A stretch of 20,756 bases of DNA from JBBDST01 sp040904765 (lineage in GTDB: Bacteria; Actinomycetota; Nitriliruptoria; Nitriliruptorales; Nitriliruptoraceae). The notes under the pieces were generated by a model. It searched no databases. It was not told the origin of the DNA and worked only from the letters and a program-made list of their open reading frames with translations. Shown one piece after another: positions 1 through 8,661 of this stretch. Both the position numbers and the translations under genes were made by a program. The stretch is from positions 1 to 20,756 of the forward strand of contig JBBDST010000047.1 in assembly GCA_040904765.1 (NCBI GenBank). The letters are read 5' to 3'. Each line of letters opens with the position of its first letter. Within the stretch, counting starts at the first letter, position 1.

Positions 1-5
1 TTGTG

Positions 6-11
6 AAGGAG
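6..11 (+). promoter_or_regulatory. Shine-Dalgarno site of metK
   Basis: AAGGAG 6 nt before GTG at position 18. It decides the start in favour of position 18 over the in-frame GTG at position 3. Confidence 0.7.
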
Positions 12-17
12 AACGTC

Positions 18-1202
18 GTGTCGCGTCGCACCCTGTTCACATCAGAGTCGGTGACGGAAGGCCATCCAGACAAGATCGCCGACCAGATTTCAGATGCCGT
101 CCTCGACGCGATTCTCGCAGATGACCCACACGGACGGGTCGCATGCGAAACGCTGGTGACAACCGGCCAAGTGATTGTCGCCGGTGAAATCTCAACGGAC
201 ACCTACATCGACATCTCGCAGGTGGTCCGCAACACCATCCTTGCGATCGGCTATGACTCCCACGACGTCGGTTTTGACGGCAACACCTGCGGGGTCTCAA
301 TTGCCATTGACGCACAGTCGCCAGACATCGCTCAAGGTGTCGACCATTCTTATAACGCCGCCAGCGAAGACCCCTACGACCAGCAGGGCGCCGGCGACCA
401 AGGCATGATGTTCGGGTACGCATCTAACGAAACTCCCGAACTGATGCCCCTTCCGATCAGCGTTGCCCACACGCTGGCACGTCGCCTCACCGAAGTCCGC
501 AAATCCGGCGAACTGCCCTACCTGCGTCCTGATGGCAAAACACAGATCAGCGTCGTGTATGAAGATGGTGTGCCGGTCGCAATCAACAATGTGGTGCTCT
601 CAACCCAGCACCGGGCCGAAATCGATCTTGAAACGTTCCTGCGGCCAGACGTCGAAGAACTTGTCATCCGCCCGTGCCTGCCAGAACACCTCGACACCAC
701 CAACATGCAGGTGATTGTTAACCCCACCGGACGTTTTGAAATCGGTGGCCCTGTTGCCGACGCGGGCCTCACCGGACGCAAAATCATTGTCGACACCTAC
801 GGCGGTATGGCACGTCACGGCGGGGGAGCCTTCTCCGGCAAGGACCCGTCGAAAGTTGACCGGTCAGCCGCCTACGCTGCCCGCTGGGTCGCCAAAACCA
901 TTGTTGCTGCCGGTCTTGCTGACCGTGCCGAACTTCAAGTCGCCTACGCCATCGGTGTAGCCGCCCCCGTCAGTGTTAGCCTGGAAACATTCGGGACCGA
1001 AAACGCGGACGTTGACAAGATTTTGGCTGGCATTCACGACGTGTTTGACCTTCGTCCCGGTGCCATCATCGACGCACTCGACCTGCGCCGCCCCGGCTAT
1101 CTTGCCACCGCCGCATACGGCCACTTTGGTCGTGAAGGCGACCGATTCACCTGGGAACGCACCGATCGTGCCGACGATCTTCTGCGCGCCGTAGGCGCCT
1201 AA
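18..1202 (+). CDS. metK: S-adenosylmethionine synthetase (MetK)
   Basis: Cytosolic enzyme that makes S-adenosylmethionine from methionine and ATP, releasing phosphate and pyrophosphate. It supplies the methyl donor for enzymes such as the rRNA methylases encoded further along. The 394-residue product matches the usual family length. Visible signatures are GHPDK near residues 15-19, GAGDQGMMFGYA near 124-135, and the glycine-rich phosphate loop GGGAFSGKDPSKVDRS near 267-282. I chose GTG at 18 because AAGGAG (6-11) sits 6 nt upstream; an in-frame GTG at position 3 would have no ribosome site inside the window. Only 4 nt separate its stop from priA, so the two are probably co-transcribed. The identification is secure. 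Confidence 0.97.
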   Translation: MSRRTLFTSESVTEGHPDKIADQISDAVLDAILADDPHGRVACETLVTTGQVIVAGEISTDTYIDISQVVRNTILAIGYDSHDVGFDGNTCGVSIAIDAQSPDIAQGVDHSYNAASEDPYDQQGAGDQGMMFGYASNETPELMPLPISVAHTLARRLTEVRKSGELPYLRPDGKTQISVVYEDGVPVAINNVVLSTQHRAEIDLETFLRPDVEELVIRPCLPEHLDTTNMQVIVNPTGRFEIGGPVADAGLTGRKIIVDTYGGMARHGGGAFSGKDPSKVDRSAAYAARWVAKTIVAAGLADRAELQVAYAIGVAAPVSVSLETFGTENADVDKILAGIHDVFDLRPGAIIDALDLRRPGYLATAAYGHFGREGDRFTWERTDRADDLLRAVGA

Positions 1203-1206
1203 AACG

Positions 1207-3141
1207 GTGGCAGACGACCGCGTCATCCACGTCGCGGTCGAGGTCGGCGGGTTACACCTCGACCGGGTGTATGAATATCTGCCACCCACCGACACGCCCG
1301 TTGCGCCCGGCATGCTTGTCGGAGTCGGTTTCGCTGGCCGTTCAGTCCGAGCCCTCGTGCTCGCATGCGACCAGCAACCAAGCATCGCCTCCAACCGGCT
1401 CAAACGCATCAGCCGTGTCTATGGCAGCCACATCTGGGCGAACGACACCGAACGTGACATTTTTCGCTGGGCGGCTACCCGCTTTGGGGCACCCCTAGCT
1501 GATGTGATCCGCCACGCCCTACCCAAACGGGTCATCGATGTCGAACGTCGGGCCGCCGCCGCTGGCTGGTATCCCAACGCCGAACCCGCAACGATCGACC
1601 TGCGCGGCATCAACCCACCCTCACTTGGCGACTATGGAGACACCGGAACCCAACTTGTTCAAGCCATTACGGACGGATCCGGATTGTTCTTTTGGCGTCC
1701 CAAACCGGGCGAAAACATGGGTGCACGCTTAACAGAACTGACCTTGGCAACACTTGCCGGTGGTCGAGACGTACTCATCATCGTCCCAGAACCAAACCAC
1801 GAACCCGTCGACGTGTTGCTTCAACACGTCGGTCCGCTCGCCATCGACCTGCGTGGGCAAACCAGCCCACGCAAGGCCTATTCTGCATGGCTTAAAGCCC
1901 GTGTTGGCCGTGCCCGTGTGGTGATCGGGGAACGCGGAGCAGCATTCACCCCACTGCAACACCTTGGCCTTACCGTCGTGTTTGACGAAGCCAACCCGGC
2001 ATTAAAAGAACAACGTTCACCCAGGCATCACACGCGTGACGTGGTGCTTGAACGGGCCCGACGTGCAAACGCAGTCGGCATAGCCGTAGGCACCGTGCCG
2101 TCAGCGACCGCCTGGCGGCTGTTACGTGAACGCCGTCTTACACCCATCACCGCAACCCGTGATGCCGAACGTGACGCCCGCCCCAAAATGGTTGTCGCCT
2201 CCCAAAATGATGTGGCAGCACGCACCCGCATCAGCCGCACCGGCATGGCCGCTTTACGTCACGCCGTCAACAACGGCACCTACGCGGTCGTGTTGGCTGC
2301 CCGCAGTGGCGAAGGACGTGCCGTTGTGTGTGCCAAGTGTGGCAGTTTGCGGCGCTGTCCAGCGTGCGCGTCGTCACTGGCGTTAAACGCGACCTCGCTG
2401 CACTGTCTTGGCTGCGGTTACGCGGTGCCTCAAACAACGCCGTGTCCCACCTGCCGGCAGATCCGTCACGCCCCACTGGCAGCCGGCGTGAGTCGAATTG
2501 CAACTGAACTTGAACGCAACTTCACCGTCCCGGTAGTTGCATTGCAGGGCTATGCGCAAACCCCGCCGCCGGCACCTGCCGTCGTTGTGTTAACCCGCGG
2601 GTCGGTGCTCACAACCCCGCCTGGCACGGTTGGCGCAGTGGTACTGCCTGAATTTTCGGCGCTGCTGCGTCGTCCCACATTAGACGCGGCCGAAGATGCT
2701 TTACGGCTGGGATTTACCCTGGCCAACTGGGTCGCATTAAGCAAAAACGACACCGACGGCACTGTTGTCATTGACGCCGATGACCCTGAACACCATGCGG
2801 TGCGCGCTATCACCTCGTGGGATCCAGGATTTTTCTGGCGCAAAGAAGCAACGTTACGTCAAGTACTTGGTTTCCCCCCGGCCCGTTATGCCGTGCGAAT
2901 CACGTTTCCTTTGGTCAATGCAGCAACCACAGCAACGCTCACCCAATCGATCCGTGACGTGCTGCCGGCAGCCGACACACTCCTTGGCCCAATTGTCACC
3001 AACGCAGCAGATCGCAACGAACTGTTGATCAAATGTGACGACCGTCAAGCAACCCTGTCCTGCCTGCAACCACTGCGAGAAGCAGCCAGCCGCGATGGTC
3101 GTGACCTTCGGGTCGATGTTGACCCGGTAACGATCGGTTGA
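1207..3141 (+). CDS. priA: Primosomal protein N' (PriA), helicase-defective actinobacterial type
   Basis: Homologue of the replication-restart protein PriA, which recognises stalled forks and helps reload the replisome. The 644-residue chain keeps the N-terminal DNA-binding region and the zinc-binding insert with eight cysteines in four CxxC pairs (about residues 376-415). The ATPase motifs are degenerate. Where PriA normally has a GVTGSGKT-type Walker A loop, this protein reads FFWRPKPGEN (about residues 160-170), and the DEEH Walker B box is DEAN (about 260-263). Loss of these motifs is known for actinobacterial PriA, so it probably acts as a structural or loading factor rather than a translocase. 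The start is GTG 4 nt after the metK stop; no strong ribosome site is visible, which suggests translational coupling. Sure of family; absence of helicase activity is inferred. Confidence 0.93.
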   Translation: MADDRVIHVAVEVGGLHLDRVYEYLPPTDTPVAPGMLVGVGFAGRSVRALVLACDQQPSIASNRLKRISRVYGSHIWANDTERDIFRWAATRFGAPLADVIRHALPKRVIDVERRAAAAGWYPNAEPATIDLRGINPPSLGDYGDTGTQLVQAITDGSGLFFWRPKPGENMGARLTELTLATLAGGRDVLIIVPEPNHEPVDVLLQHVGPLAIDLRGQTSPRKAYSAWLKARVGRARVVIGERGAAFTPLQHLGLTVVFDEANPALKEQRSPRHHTRDVVLERARRANAVGIAVGTVPSATAWRLLRERRLTPITATRDAERDARPKMVVASQNDVAARTRISRTGMAALRHAVNNGTYAVVLAARSGEGRAVVCAKCGSLRRCPACASSLALNATSLHCLGCGYAVPQTTPCPTCRQIRHAPLAAGVSRIATELERNFTVPVVALQGYAQTPPPAPAVVVLTRGSVLTTPPGTVGAVVLPEFSALLRRPTLDAAEDALRLGFTLANWVALSKNDTDGTVVIDADDPEHHAVRAITSWDPGFFWRKEATLRQVLGFPPARYAVRITFPLVNAATTATLTQSIRDVLPAADTLLGPIVTNAADRNELLIKCDDRQATLSCLQPLREAASRDGRDLRVDVDPVTIG

Positions 3142-3146
3142 TTCGT

Positions 3147-3175
3147 TCGAAATGCGCAGCATGGTTGCGTACCCT
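3147..3175 (+). promoter_or_regulatory. Possible promoter for def-fmt-rsmB
   Basis: In the 95-nt gap after priA, TCGAAA (3147-3152, 4 of 6 matches to TTGACA) lies 17 nt before TACCCT (3170-3175, a TAnnnT -10 box), about 62 nt before the def start. The leader downstream also holds a small inverted repeat, TGACGA/TCGTCA (3190-3205). Suggestive only. Confidence 0.35.
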
Positions 3176-3236
3176 TACCCAAACAAGGCTGACGAGTCAT
3201 CGTCACGTCAAGCCATCAGCTGGCAAGGAGCTACAC

Positions 3237-3791
3237 GTGTCACAGTTGACCATCCGCGTGTTTGGCGACCCTGTATTGCGCCAAAAAGCGCGGCAGGTCA
3301 CCGACTTTGACGGGCACCTCACCGGCCTTGCCGAATCGATGCATGCGACCATGCAAGCTGCCGACGGAGTTGGTTTAGCCGCCAATCAGGTCGGCGTATT
3401 GAAACGGCTTTTTACGTTCGCAGCGCCCGACGATGACGGCACATTGCACCACGGTTCCATCGTCAACCCGGTACTGATAGAACGCTCAACGGAGGAACAA
3501 GACGGCGAAGAAGGCTGCCTGTCACTCCCTCAACTGTTCTACCCGGTGCTGCGCCCCCAACAGATCGTCGTCACCTACCAGCGGCTTGACGGCGACCCAG
3601 ACACGCTCGAACTATCCGGCTTCCTCGCCCGCGTATGGATGCATGAAATGGACCACCTTGACGGTGTGCTGTTCATCGACCATCTCGCCCAGCATGACCG
3701 CAAAGCCGCCCTGAAAATACTGCGTGAACGCGCCCTTCAGACTGATGATGACCCAAACATGGTCACCTCGCTTCTACCCCCGCCGGCGTAA
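3237..3791 (+). CDS. def: Peptide deformylase
   Basis: Metalloenzyme that removes the formyl group from the N-terminal methionine of nascent proteins, the counterpart of Fmt encoded next to it. The 184-residue product has all three family motifs: GVGLAANQ (residues 44-51), EEGCLSLP with metal-ligand Cys94, and HEMDH with ligands His136 and His140 and catalytic Glu137. An open frame extends upstream to 3138, but the true start is GTG at 3237: AAGGAG at 3225-3230 lies 6 nt before it, and homology begins there (VSQLTIRVFGDPVLR). It is followed after 24 nt by fmt, a very common bacterial pairing that coordinates formylation and deformylation. Confidence 0.96.
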   Translation: MSQLTIRVFGDPVLRQKARQVTDFDGHLTGLAESMHATMQAADGVGLAANQVGVLKRLFTFAAPDDDGTLHHGSIVNPVLIERSTEEQDGEEGCLSLPQLFYPVLRPQQIVVTYQRLDGDPDTLELSGFLARVWMHEMDHLDGVLFIDHLAQHDRKAALKILRERALQTDDDPNMVTSLLPPPA

Positions 3792-3815
3792 CCACGTCGC
3801 CAGCAAGGACCGGTT

Positions 3816-4763
3816 GTGCGTATCGCATTTTGGGGCACCCCTGACGTTGCCGTGCCGTCGCTCACCGCACTCGTAAACGCCACCGATATTGACGTTATAT
3901 GTGTCATCACCAACCCGGATCGTCCCCGCGGACGAAGCGGCACCCCCGCACCCTCACCAGTGAAAAGTGCTGCCCTTGAGCACGGTCTTGACGTGCTGCA
4001 GCCAGATCATCCACGCACCCTCATCGACACCCTCATCGACATGAACCTTGATGCGTGCGCCGTTGTCGCCTATGGCTCCATTCTGCCGCCAAGCCTGCTC
4101 GCAACCGCCCGCAACGGCTTTGTAAACCTGCATTTTTCGTTGCTGCCACGCTGGCGTGGTGCCGCACCCGTACAGTGGGCTATCCGAGCAGGCGACACGG
4201 AAACAGGCATCACCACGTTCGTTCTAGACCAAGGCATGGACACCGGCGCGATCCTCACTCAACTGGCTGTGCCACTGGGCCGCGACGACACGACACAGTC
4301 AGTGCTGCATGATCTTGCTGAACGCGGCGCACCGGAACTCGTTCACGCGCTCCGTGGCCTGTGCGCCGGCACCATAACTCCCCGGCCGCAACCAAGCGAC
4401 GGTGCCACACTGGCTCCCAAAATCAGCCGAGTTGATGTCGCACTCACGTTCACCAAACCCGCCATCGTGCTCGATTCGCTTACCCGCAGCGCCGATCCGC
4501 AACCGGGCGCACACGCCCGATTTCGCGGCGAAACGGTCAAAGTCTTTCGGGCCGTTACCGTCACCGACACAACCTATGACAACGCCCCGTGCGGCACGGT
4601 TGTTGCACTATCCCAAGACGGACCGGTCATAGCCTGTGGTAGCGGGGCAGTCACCCTCACCGAACTACAACTGCCCGGCAAACCTCGCCGTGACGGTCAC
4701 AGTGTCGCCAACGGTTTACGTATCGCTGTGGGCGAACAGTTCAGCGACGGGATATCTGCGTGA
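3816..4763 (+). CDS. fmt: Methionyl-tRNA formyltransferase
   Basis: Transfers a formyl group from 10-formyltetrahydrofolate to methionyl-tRNA(fMet), producing the bacterial initiator tRNA. The 315-residue length is normal. The N-terminal formyltransferase domain (about 1-205) opens with RIAFWGTPDVAVPSL and carries NLHFSLLPRWRGAAPVQ, with the catalytic triad equivalents Asn104, His106 and Asp142. The smaller C-terminal OB-like domain follows to residue 315. The start is GTG at 3816, preceded by AAGGA at 3805-3809. Its TGA stop overlaps the rsmB GTG start (GTGA, 4 nt), so the two genes are translationally coupled. Confidence 0.97.
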   Translation: MRIAFWGTPDVAVPSLTALVNATDIDVICVITNPDRPRGRSGTPAPSPVKSAALEHGLDVLQPDHPRTLIDTLIDMNLDACAVVAYGSILPPSLLATARNGFVNLHFSLLPRWRGAAPVQWAIRAGDTETGITTFVLDQGMDTGAILTQLAVPLGRDDTTQSVLHDLAERGAPELVHALRGLCAGTITPRPQPSDGATLAPKISRVDVALTFTKPAIVLDSLTRSADPQPGAHARFRGETVKVFRAVTVTDTTYDNAPCGTVVALSQDGPVIACGSGAVTLTELQLPGKPRRDGHSVANGLRIAVGEQFSDGISA

Positions 4764-6073
4764 GCCCTCCAAACGACAACCACCAGGCAGGCATCGAAGT
4801 ACGTCAAGCGGCGCTAAGAGCCCTAACTGCCATTGATGAAGGTGCCTGGTCAACTACAGCCGTACAGCGGGTCATCGACCAACTGCCAAGCGCACGCGAC
4901 CGGGCCTTCATGTCCCACCTGGTGTATGAAACAGTGCGCTGGCAAGGCAGCATCGATCATGCGCTGGCCACCGTCAGCGTGCGGCCCCTCGAACAGATAG
5001 AACCCGAATTGTTCCACATTTTGCGCCTCGGGGTCGCCCAACTGTGCATCTCTCGCGTCCCTGCGCGCGCCGCTGTTGACACGAGTGTCACGCTGGCGAA
5101 ACGGACCGTTCCAGCTGCCCGCAAAAACGCCGCCGGCGGCTTTGTCAACGGCATCCTGCGTGCAGTCGCACGCCACGGCCAAGGATTCGCTTGGCTCGTT
5201 GACGACACCACCGACATCACTACCCGATTAAGTCTCACTACCGGACACCCACGCTGGATCGTCTCAGCCGTACTCGCCCAGTGTGATGCCAAAGAAGCAG
5301 AAGCATTCTTAAACGCCAATAACACGTCGCCAGGCGTGACTCTACGGGCCATTACTGACCGCGATGAAGCGCTCGCCGTCCTACAACAGCGTGGCGTTGA
5401 CGCCACTGCTGGCGCCCATCCACAGGCGATTCGAACCGACGGATTTGACCCGTCCCGCGACCTGCTGATCAAAGACGGCACGGTCGTTGTTCAAGACGAA
5501 GCATCGATGTACGTAGTCGACGCTATCGACGTAACATCAGGCCACAGCGTGTTGGATTTATGTGCCGGGCCAGGCGGTAAAGCACTCGATCTAGCCGGCC
5601 GAGTTGGGCCCAACGGTCGCGTCGTCGCAGTCGAACTGCATCCTCACCGTGCCCAGATGATCACCGATGCTGCAAAACGGGTGTCACTAACCGTTGACGT
5701 GCGGGTGGGCGATGCCACCAAACCGCCCCTGACAGCCGATGAACTGTTTGATCGTGTGCTGGTAGATGCCCCATGTAGCGGACTTGGAACCGGCCGGCGG
5801 CGCCCCGAAGTGCGCTGGCGTAAACGGCCTGAAGATGTCACGTCACTTGCCAGCCTGCAACACGAACTGCTTGAAGCTGCATGGCGCCACACTCGGCCAG
5901 GTGGCCTTGTCACCTACGCGGTGTGTACTTACACGGCTGACGAAACCCGTGGTGTGTGCGAAACATTTAGCCTTGGACATCCAGAAGCTGTACCGGTGAC
6001 GTCACGTCAGCTGCTGCCGCACGTTGATGACACTGACGGAATGTTTTACGCCACCTGGCAACGGCCCGAGTGA
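4760..6073 (+). CDS. rsmB: 16S rRNA (cytosine-967 C5) methyltransferase RsmB
   Basis: SAM-dependent RNA m5C methyltransferase (Fmu/Sun family) that modifies C967 of 16S rRNA. The 437-residue protein has the expected two parts: an N-terminal NusB-like RNA-binding domain (about residues 10-145) and a C-terminal Rossmann methylase. Key motifs are the SAM loop DLCAGPGGK from Asp266, motif IV DAPCSG (Asp336, Cys339), and motif VI YAVCTY with nucleophile Cys389. The start overlaps the fmt stop by 4 nt. The order def-fmt-rsmB is widespread in bacteria and links initiator formylation with ribosome maturation. Confidence 0.95.
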   Translation: MSPPNDNHQAGIEVRQAALRALTAIDEGAWSTTAVQRVIDQLPSARDRAFMSHLVYETVRWQGSIDHALATVSVRPLEQIEPELFHILRLGVAQLCISRVPARAAVDTSVTLAKRTVPAARKNAAGGFVNGILRAVARHGQGFAWLVDDTTDITTRLSLTTGHPRWIVSAVLAQCDAKEAEAFLNANNTSPGVTLRAITDRDEALAVLQQRGVDATAGAHPQAIRTDGFDPSRDLLIKDGTVVVQDEASMYVVDAIDVTSGHSVLDLCAGPGGKALDLAGRVGPNGRVVAVELHPHRAQMITDAAKRVSLTVDVRVGDATKPPLTADELFDRVLVDAPCSGLGTGRRRPEVRWRKRPEDVTSLASLQHELLEAAWRHTRPGGLVTYAVCTYTADETRGVCETFSLGHPEAVPVTSRQLLPHVDDTDGMFYATWQRPE

Positions 6074-6158
6074 CATCCTGCTCGATAGGCTACAAACACA
6101 CCGTTTGCCGCCTGCTTTGACACCATCACCAACCTCCTTTGACGTGAAAGGGTGCAAC

Positions 6159-6836
6159 ATGCACGAATTTCGGGTTGCGCCGTCAATCCTCTCAGCCGAC
6201 TTCGCACACCTTGGCGATGAAGTCAACGACGTAGCGCCAGCCATCGAATGGCTGCATGTTGATGTGATGGACGGCCATTACGTGCCCAACATCACCTTAG
6301 GTCCACCAGTCGTGTCGTCATTACGGGCAGCTACCGACCGCAAACTTGACTGCCATCTGATGATCACCGCCCCTGAGGTGTATGCACCGCAACTGCTTGA
6401 CATCGGCGCCGAATCGGTGACGTTTCACCCTGAAGTGTGCGCCGATCCGCTCAGCCTCATCCATGAACTCCACGAACGTGGCGGACTCGTTGGCGTCGCA
6501 ATCAAACCGGAACATCCGTTGAGCATGGTCGAAGAACTGCTGGCCCACATTGACATGCTGCTTGTCATGACAGTAGAGCCAGGTTTTGGCGGGCAGGCAT
6601 TCATTGACAGTTGTGTCCCCAAAATTACCGAAGCCCACATCTGGCGTGAGCAGCACGGACTGAACTACTCCATCCAGGTGGACGGCGGAATTGCACTTCC
6701 TACCATCGGACGCGCCGCTGAAGCCGGCGCAGACTTTTTTGTTGCGGGATCGGCCGTATTCAATGCTGATGACCGAGTCGCCGCTGTCACCGAACTGCTC
6801 GTACGGGCCAAGCATGCCGCCTCTCCTACCCCTTAA
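6159..6836 (+). CDS. rpe: Ribulose-phosphate 3-epimerase
   Basis: Interconverts ribulose 5-phosphate and xylulose 5-phosphate in the pentose phosphate pathway. Ribulose 5-phosphate is also the substrate of the RibB half of RibBA encoded nearby. The 225-residue TIM barrel shows APSILSADF near the N-terminus, HVDVMDGHYVPN (metal ligands His33, Asp35), CHLMI (His66), MTVEPGFGGQ, and VDGGI with Asp175. The frame is open further upstream, but ATG at 6159 fits homology and has AAAGG (6147-6151) 7 nt before it; an in-frame GTG at 6144 is a weaker choice. Its 3' end overlaps ribD by 23 nt. The 85-nt gap after rsmB contains TAGGCT (6086-6091) and two copies of CTTTGAC. Confidence 0.95.
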   Translation: MHEFRVAPSILSADFAHLGDEVNDVAPAIEWLHVDVMDGHYVPNITLGPPVVSSLRAATDRKLDCHLMITAPEVYAPQLLDIGAESVTFHPEVCADPLSLIHELHERGGLVGVAIKPEHPLSMVEELLAHIDMLLVMTVEPGFGGQAFIDSCVPKITEAHIWREQHGLNYSIQVDGGIALPTIGRAAEAGADFFVAGSAVFNADDRVAAVTELLVRAKHAASPTP

Positions 6837-7938
6837 CCCGACTGACCGCCACTTTTTGCAGCAGGCGTTCGCGTATGCCCACGCTGATGGCACCCCGACG
6901 GCCCCAAATCCGCGCGTGGGATGTCTCATCGTTGCCGCTAACGGGACCATCATCAGCCAGACGGTAAGCGCACCAGCAGGCGGACCTCACGCTGAAGTCA
7001 TCGCACTTGATCAGGCGGGTAGTGCCGCGGCCGGCGCGACGGTGTATGTCACGCTTGAGCCGTGCGACCATTACGGCCGCACCCCGCCATGCACTACACG
7101 CTTGCACGCAGCTAACGTCGCCCGCGTCGTATATGCCTTGAGCGACGACAATCCGTTAGCTGGCGGTGGTGCTGCCACGCTGCAAGCAAATGGCATAGCC
7201 ATAGCCGGACCACTGGCTGCAACCGACCCGTTGTTTGATGCGATCAGTTCAGACCTCCACGGGTTTATCACCGTCGTGGCCGCCCACCGTCCCCAGATCA
7301 CGTTAAAGCTGGCACAAGACCCAGACGGCAACACCAAACCGGGCCAAACGGCATACCTCACCGGCGCCAAGGCACGTCGCAGTGTGCACCGCATGCGCGC
7401 TTTGACTGATGCGGTGTTGGTGGGTGCCGGCACCGTCACAGCCGACGATCCGCAACTTAACGTCCGTGACACGGGCAGCAGCATGCGGGTTGGGTCCCGC
7501 GCGACGTATCAACCTCGCGCGGTCGTGCTTGATCGACGCTTACAGTCCCCGCCAGACGCAGCCGTGTTTCGTAACGGCACGATCCTCATCACAACCGACG
7601 ATCACGATCCGGCACGGCTTGTGGCATACCGCAACCGTGGCGTGAATGTCCGCCAACTGCAGGCGACCGGAGACGACGTAGATGACGTCACCAACGCCCT
7701 CAATACACTCGCCCAAGAAGGCATAAATCAGGTGTTTGCCGAACCAGGCTTGACGCTGGCGCAAACGCTTGTTGACGCCCACGTCGTTGACCGGCTGGTG
7801 TTGCACGTGGCCGGTTTCGCCAGTACTGCAACCTTCACGCCGTGCGTGCCACTCGACGATTTTCGTCTCCACGCCAGCGGGCGTTTTGACACAACCGACT
7901 TCCAATTCACGTTTGTTCCCAACAGAAAGAACCCGTGA
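6814..7938 (+). CDS. ribD: Bifunctional pyrimidine deaminase/reductase RibD
   Basis: Carries out the second and third steps of riboflavin synthesis: deamination of the pyrimidine ring, then NADPH-dependent reduction of the ribosyl side chain. The N-terminal deaminase domain (about 10-150) holds HAE at 59-61 (zinc ligand His59, catalytic Glu61) and PCDHYGRTPPC with zinc ligands Cys84 and Cys93. The reductase domain (about 165-374) includes TLKLAQDPDG and LVGAGTVTADDPQLNVR. In the late reductase motif usually read as EGG, this protein has E310-P-G. I chose ATG at 6814, inside the rpe 3' end, because homology starts just after it; no strong ribosome site is visible, so coupling to rpe is likely. 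374 residues is typical. Confidence 0.93.
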   Translation: MPPLLPLNPTDRHFLQQAFAYAHADGTPTAPNPRVGCLIVAANGTIISQTVSAPAGGPHAEVIALDQAGSAAAGATVYVTLEPCDHYGRTPPCTTRLHAANVARVVYALSDDNPLAGGGAATLQANGIAIAGPLAATDPLFDAISSDLHGFITVVAAHRPQITLKLAQDPDGNTKPGQTAYLTGAKARRSVHRMRALTDAVLVGAGTVTADDPQLNVRDTGSSMRVGSRATYQPRAVVLDRRLQSPPDAAVFRNGTILITTDDHDPARLVAYRNRGVNVRQLQATGDDVDDVTNALNTLAQEGINQVFAEPGLTLAQTLVDAHVVDRLVLHVAGFASTATFTPCVPLDDFRLHASGRFDTTDFQFTFVPNRKNP

Positions 7939-8567
7939 TGTTTACCGGCATCATCGAAGAATGTGGCACCGTGCAACATTGGGATATCACCGACGAATTT
8001 GCGGTGCTGACCGTTCGTTGCACCGACGTGCTGGCTGACGTCTCCATCGGAGATTCAATCAGTGTGAACGGCTGTTGCTTAACCGTCACCGCCTTTACCG
8101 CCGATACTTTTACGGTCGAACTGATGGCCGCAACACTTCGCACCACCGCCCTTGGCAGCCTCAGCGTCGGCGATGAAGTAAATCTTGAACGCGCGATGGT
8201 GTTAAACACCCGTCTTGGCGGACATCTAGTGCAAGGTCACGTGGACGGTGTCGGCCAGGTCACAGCGCTTGACGACACCGTAGAAGGCACCGTTTTCCTC
8301 ACGCTTACCTACCCGAAAGAACTAGCCCGCTACATCGTCAGCAAAGGCTCCCTCACCATCAACGGGGTAAGTTTGACCGTTGTGACATGCGACGGCGAAA
8401 CGGCCACCATCGGGCTCATACCGCACACCTGGAAGGTCACTACCTTTCGCAACACCACCGTCGGCGAAACGGTGAATCTTGAAGTCGACGTCATTGCCAA
8501 ATACGTCGAACAGTTGCTCCTCGCCGGGATCGCAACCCCCTACGACCCGGCCAGCGCGACGGTTTAA
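7938..8567 (+). CDS. ribE: Riboflavin synthase (alpha chain)
   Basis: Performs the last step of the pathway, dismutation of two 6,7-dimethyl-8-ribityllumazine molecules into riboflavin and the pyrimidine precursor. The 209-residue protein has the typical internal duplication of two lumazine-binding domains. The first starts at MFTGIIEE and contains SVNGCCLTV; the second contains TINGVSLTV. The start is ATG at 7938, which shares one nucleotide with the ribD stop (TGATG); a GTG one codon upstream is possible, but the family begins with MFTGI. The tight junction indicates translational coupling with ribD. Confidence 0.95.
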   Translation: MFTGIIEECGTVQHWDITDEFAVLTVRCTDVLADVSIGDSISVNGCCLTVTAFTADTFTVELMAATLRTTALGSLSVGDEVNLERAMVLNTRLGGHLVQGHVDGVGQVTALDDTVEGTVFLTLTYPKELARYIVSKGSLTINGVSLTVVTCDGETATIGLIPHTWKVTTFRNTTVGETVNLEVDVIAKYVEQLLLAGIATPYDPASATV

Positions 8568-8589
8568 CACGCCCGTTGCATCGGCGCTC

Positions 8590-8636
8590 TACACTTGAGC
8601 ATGCGGCTAATCCGATACACGGTGCTTCGCGGCACC
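8590..8636 (+). promoter_or_regulatory. Possible promoter -10 box and leader hairpin of ribBA
   Basis: The 94-nt gap between ribE and ribBA contains TACACT (8590-8595), a TAnnnT -10-like box without a convincing -35, and a short hairpin GGTGC/GCACC (8621-8636). No FMN riboswitch consensus is visible. This may be a second, internal promoter of the riboflavin cluster. Confidence 0.25.
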
Positions 8637-8661
8637 ACCGCACCATATTGAAGGACACAGC

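Noticed and set aside
864..1409. Minus-strand open frame (181 codons) opposite metK and priA
   Set aside because: Shadow frame over conserved coding sequence; no recognisable protein features.
6117..6122. Perfect TTGACA upstream of rpe as a -35 box
   Set aside because: The sequence 16-18 nt downstream (around 6140) has no acceptable -10 and would overlap the ribosome-binding region.
6321..6953. Minus-strand open frame (210 codons) opposite rpe and ribD
   Set aside because: Shadow frame over two conserved genes on the plus strand; no recognisable domain.
8568..8661. FMN riboswitch upstream of ribBA
   Set aside because: The conserved FMN aptamer boxes (for example the GGGGCAGGG-type start) are absent and the gap is too short; only a small hairpin is present. 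None was seen before rpe or ribD either.
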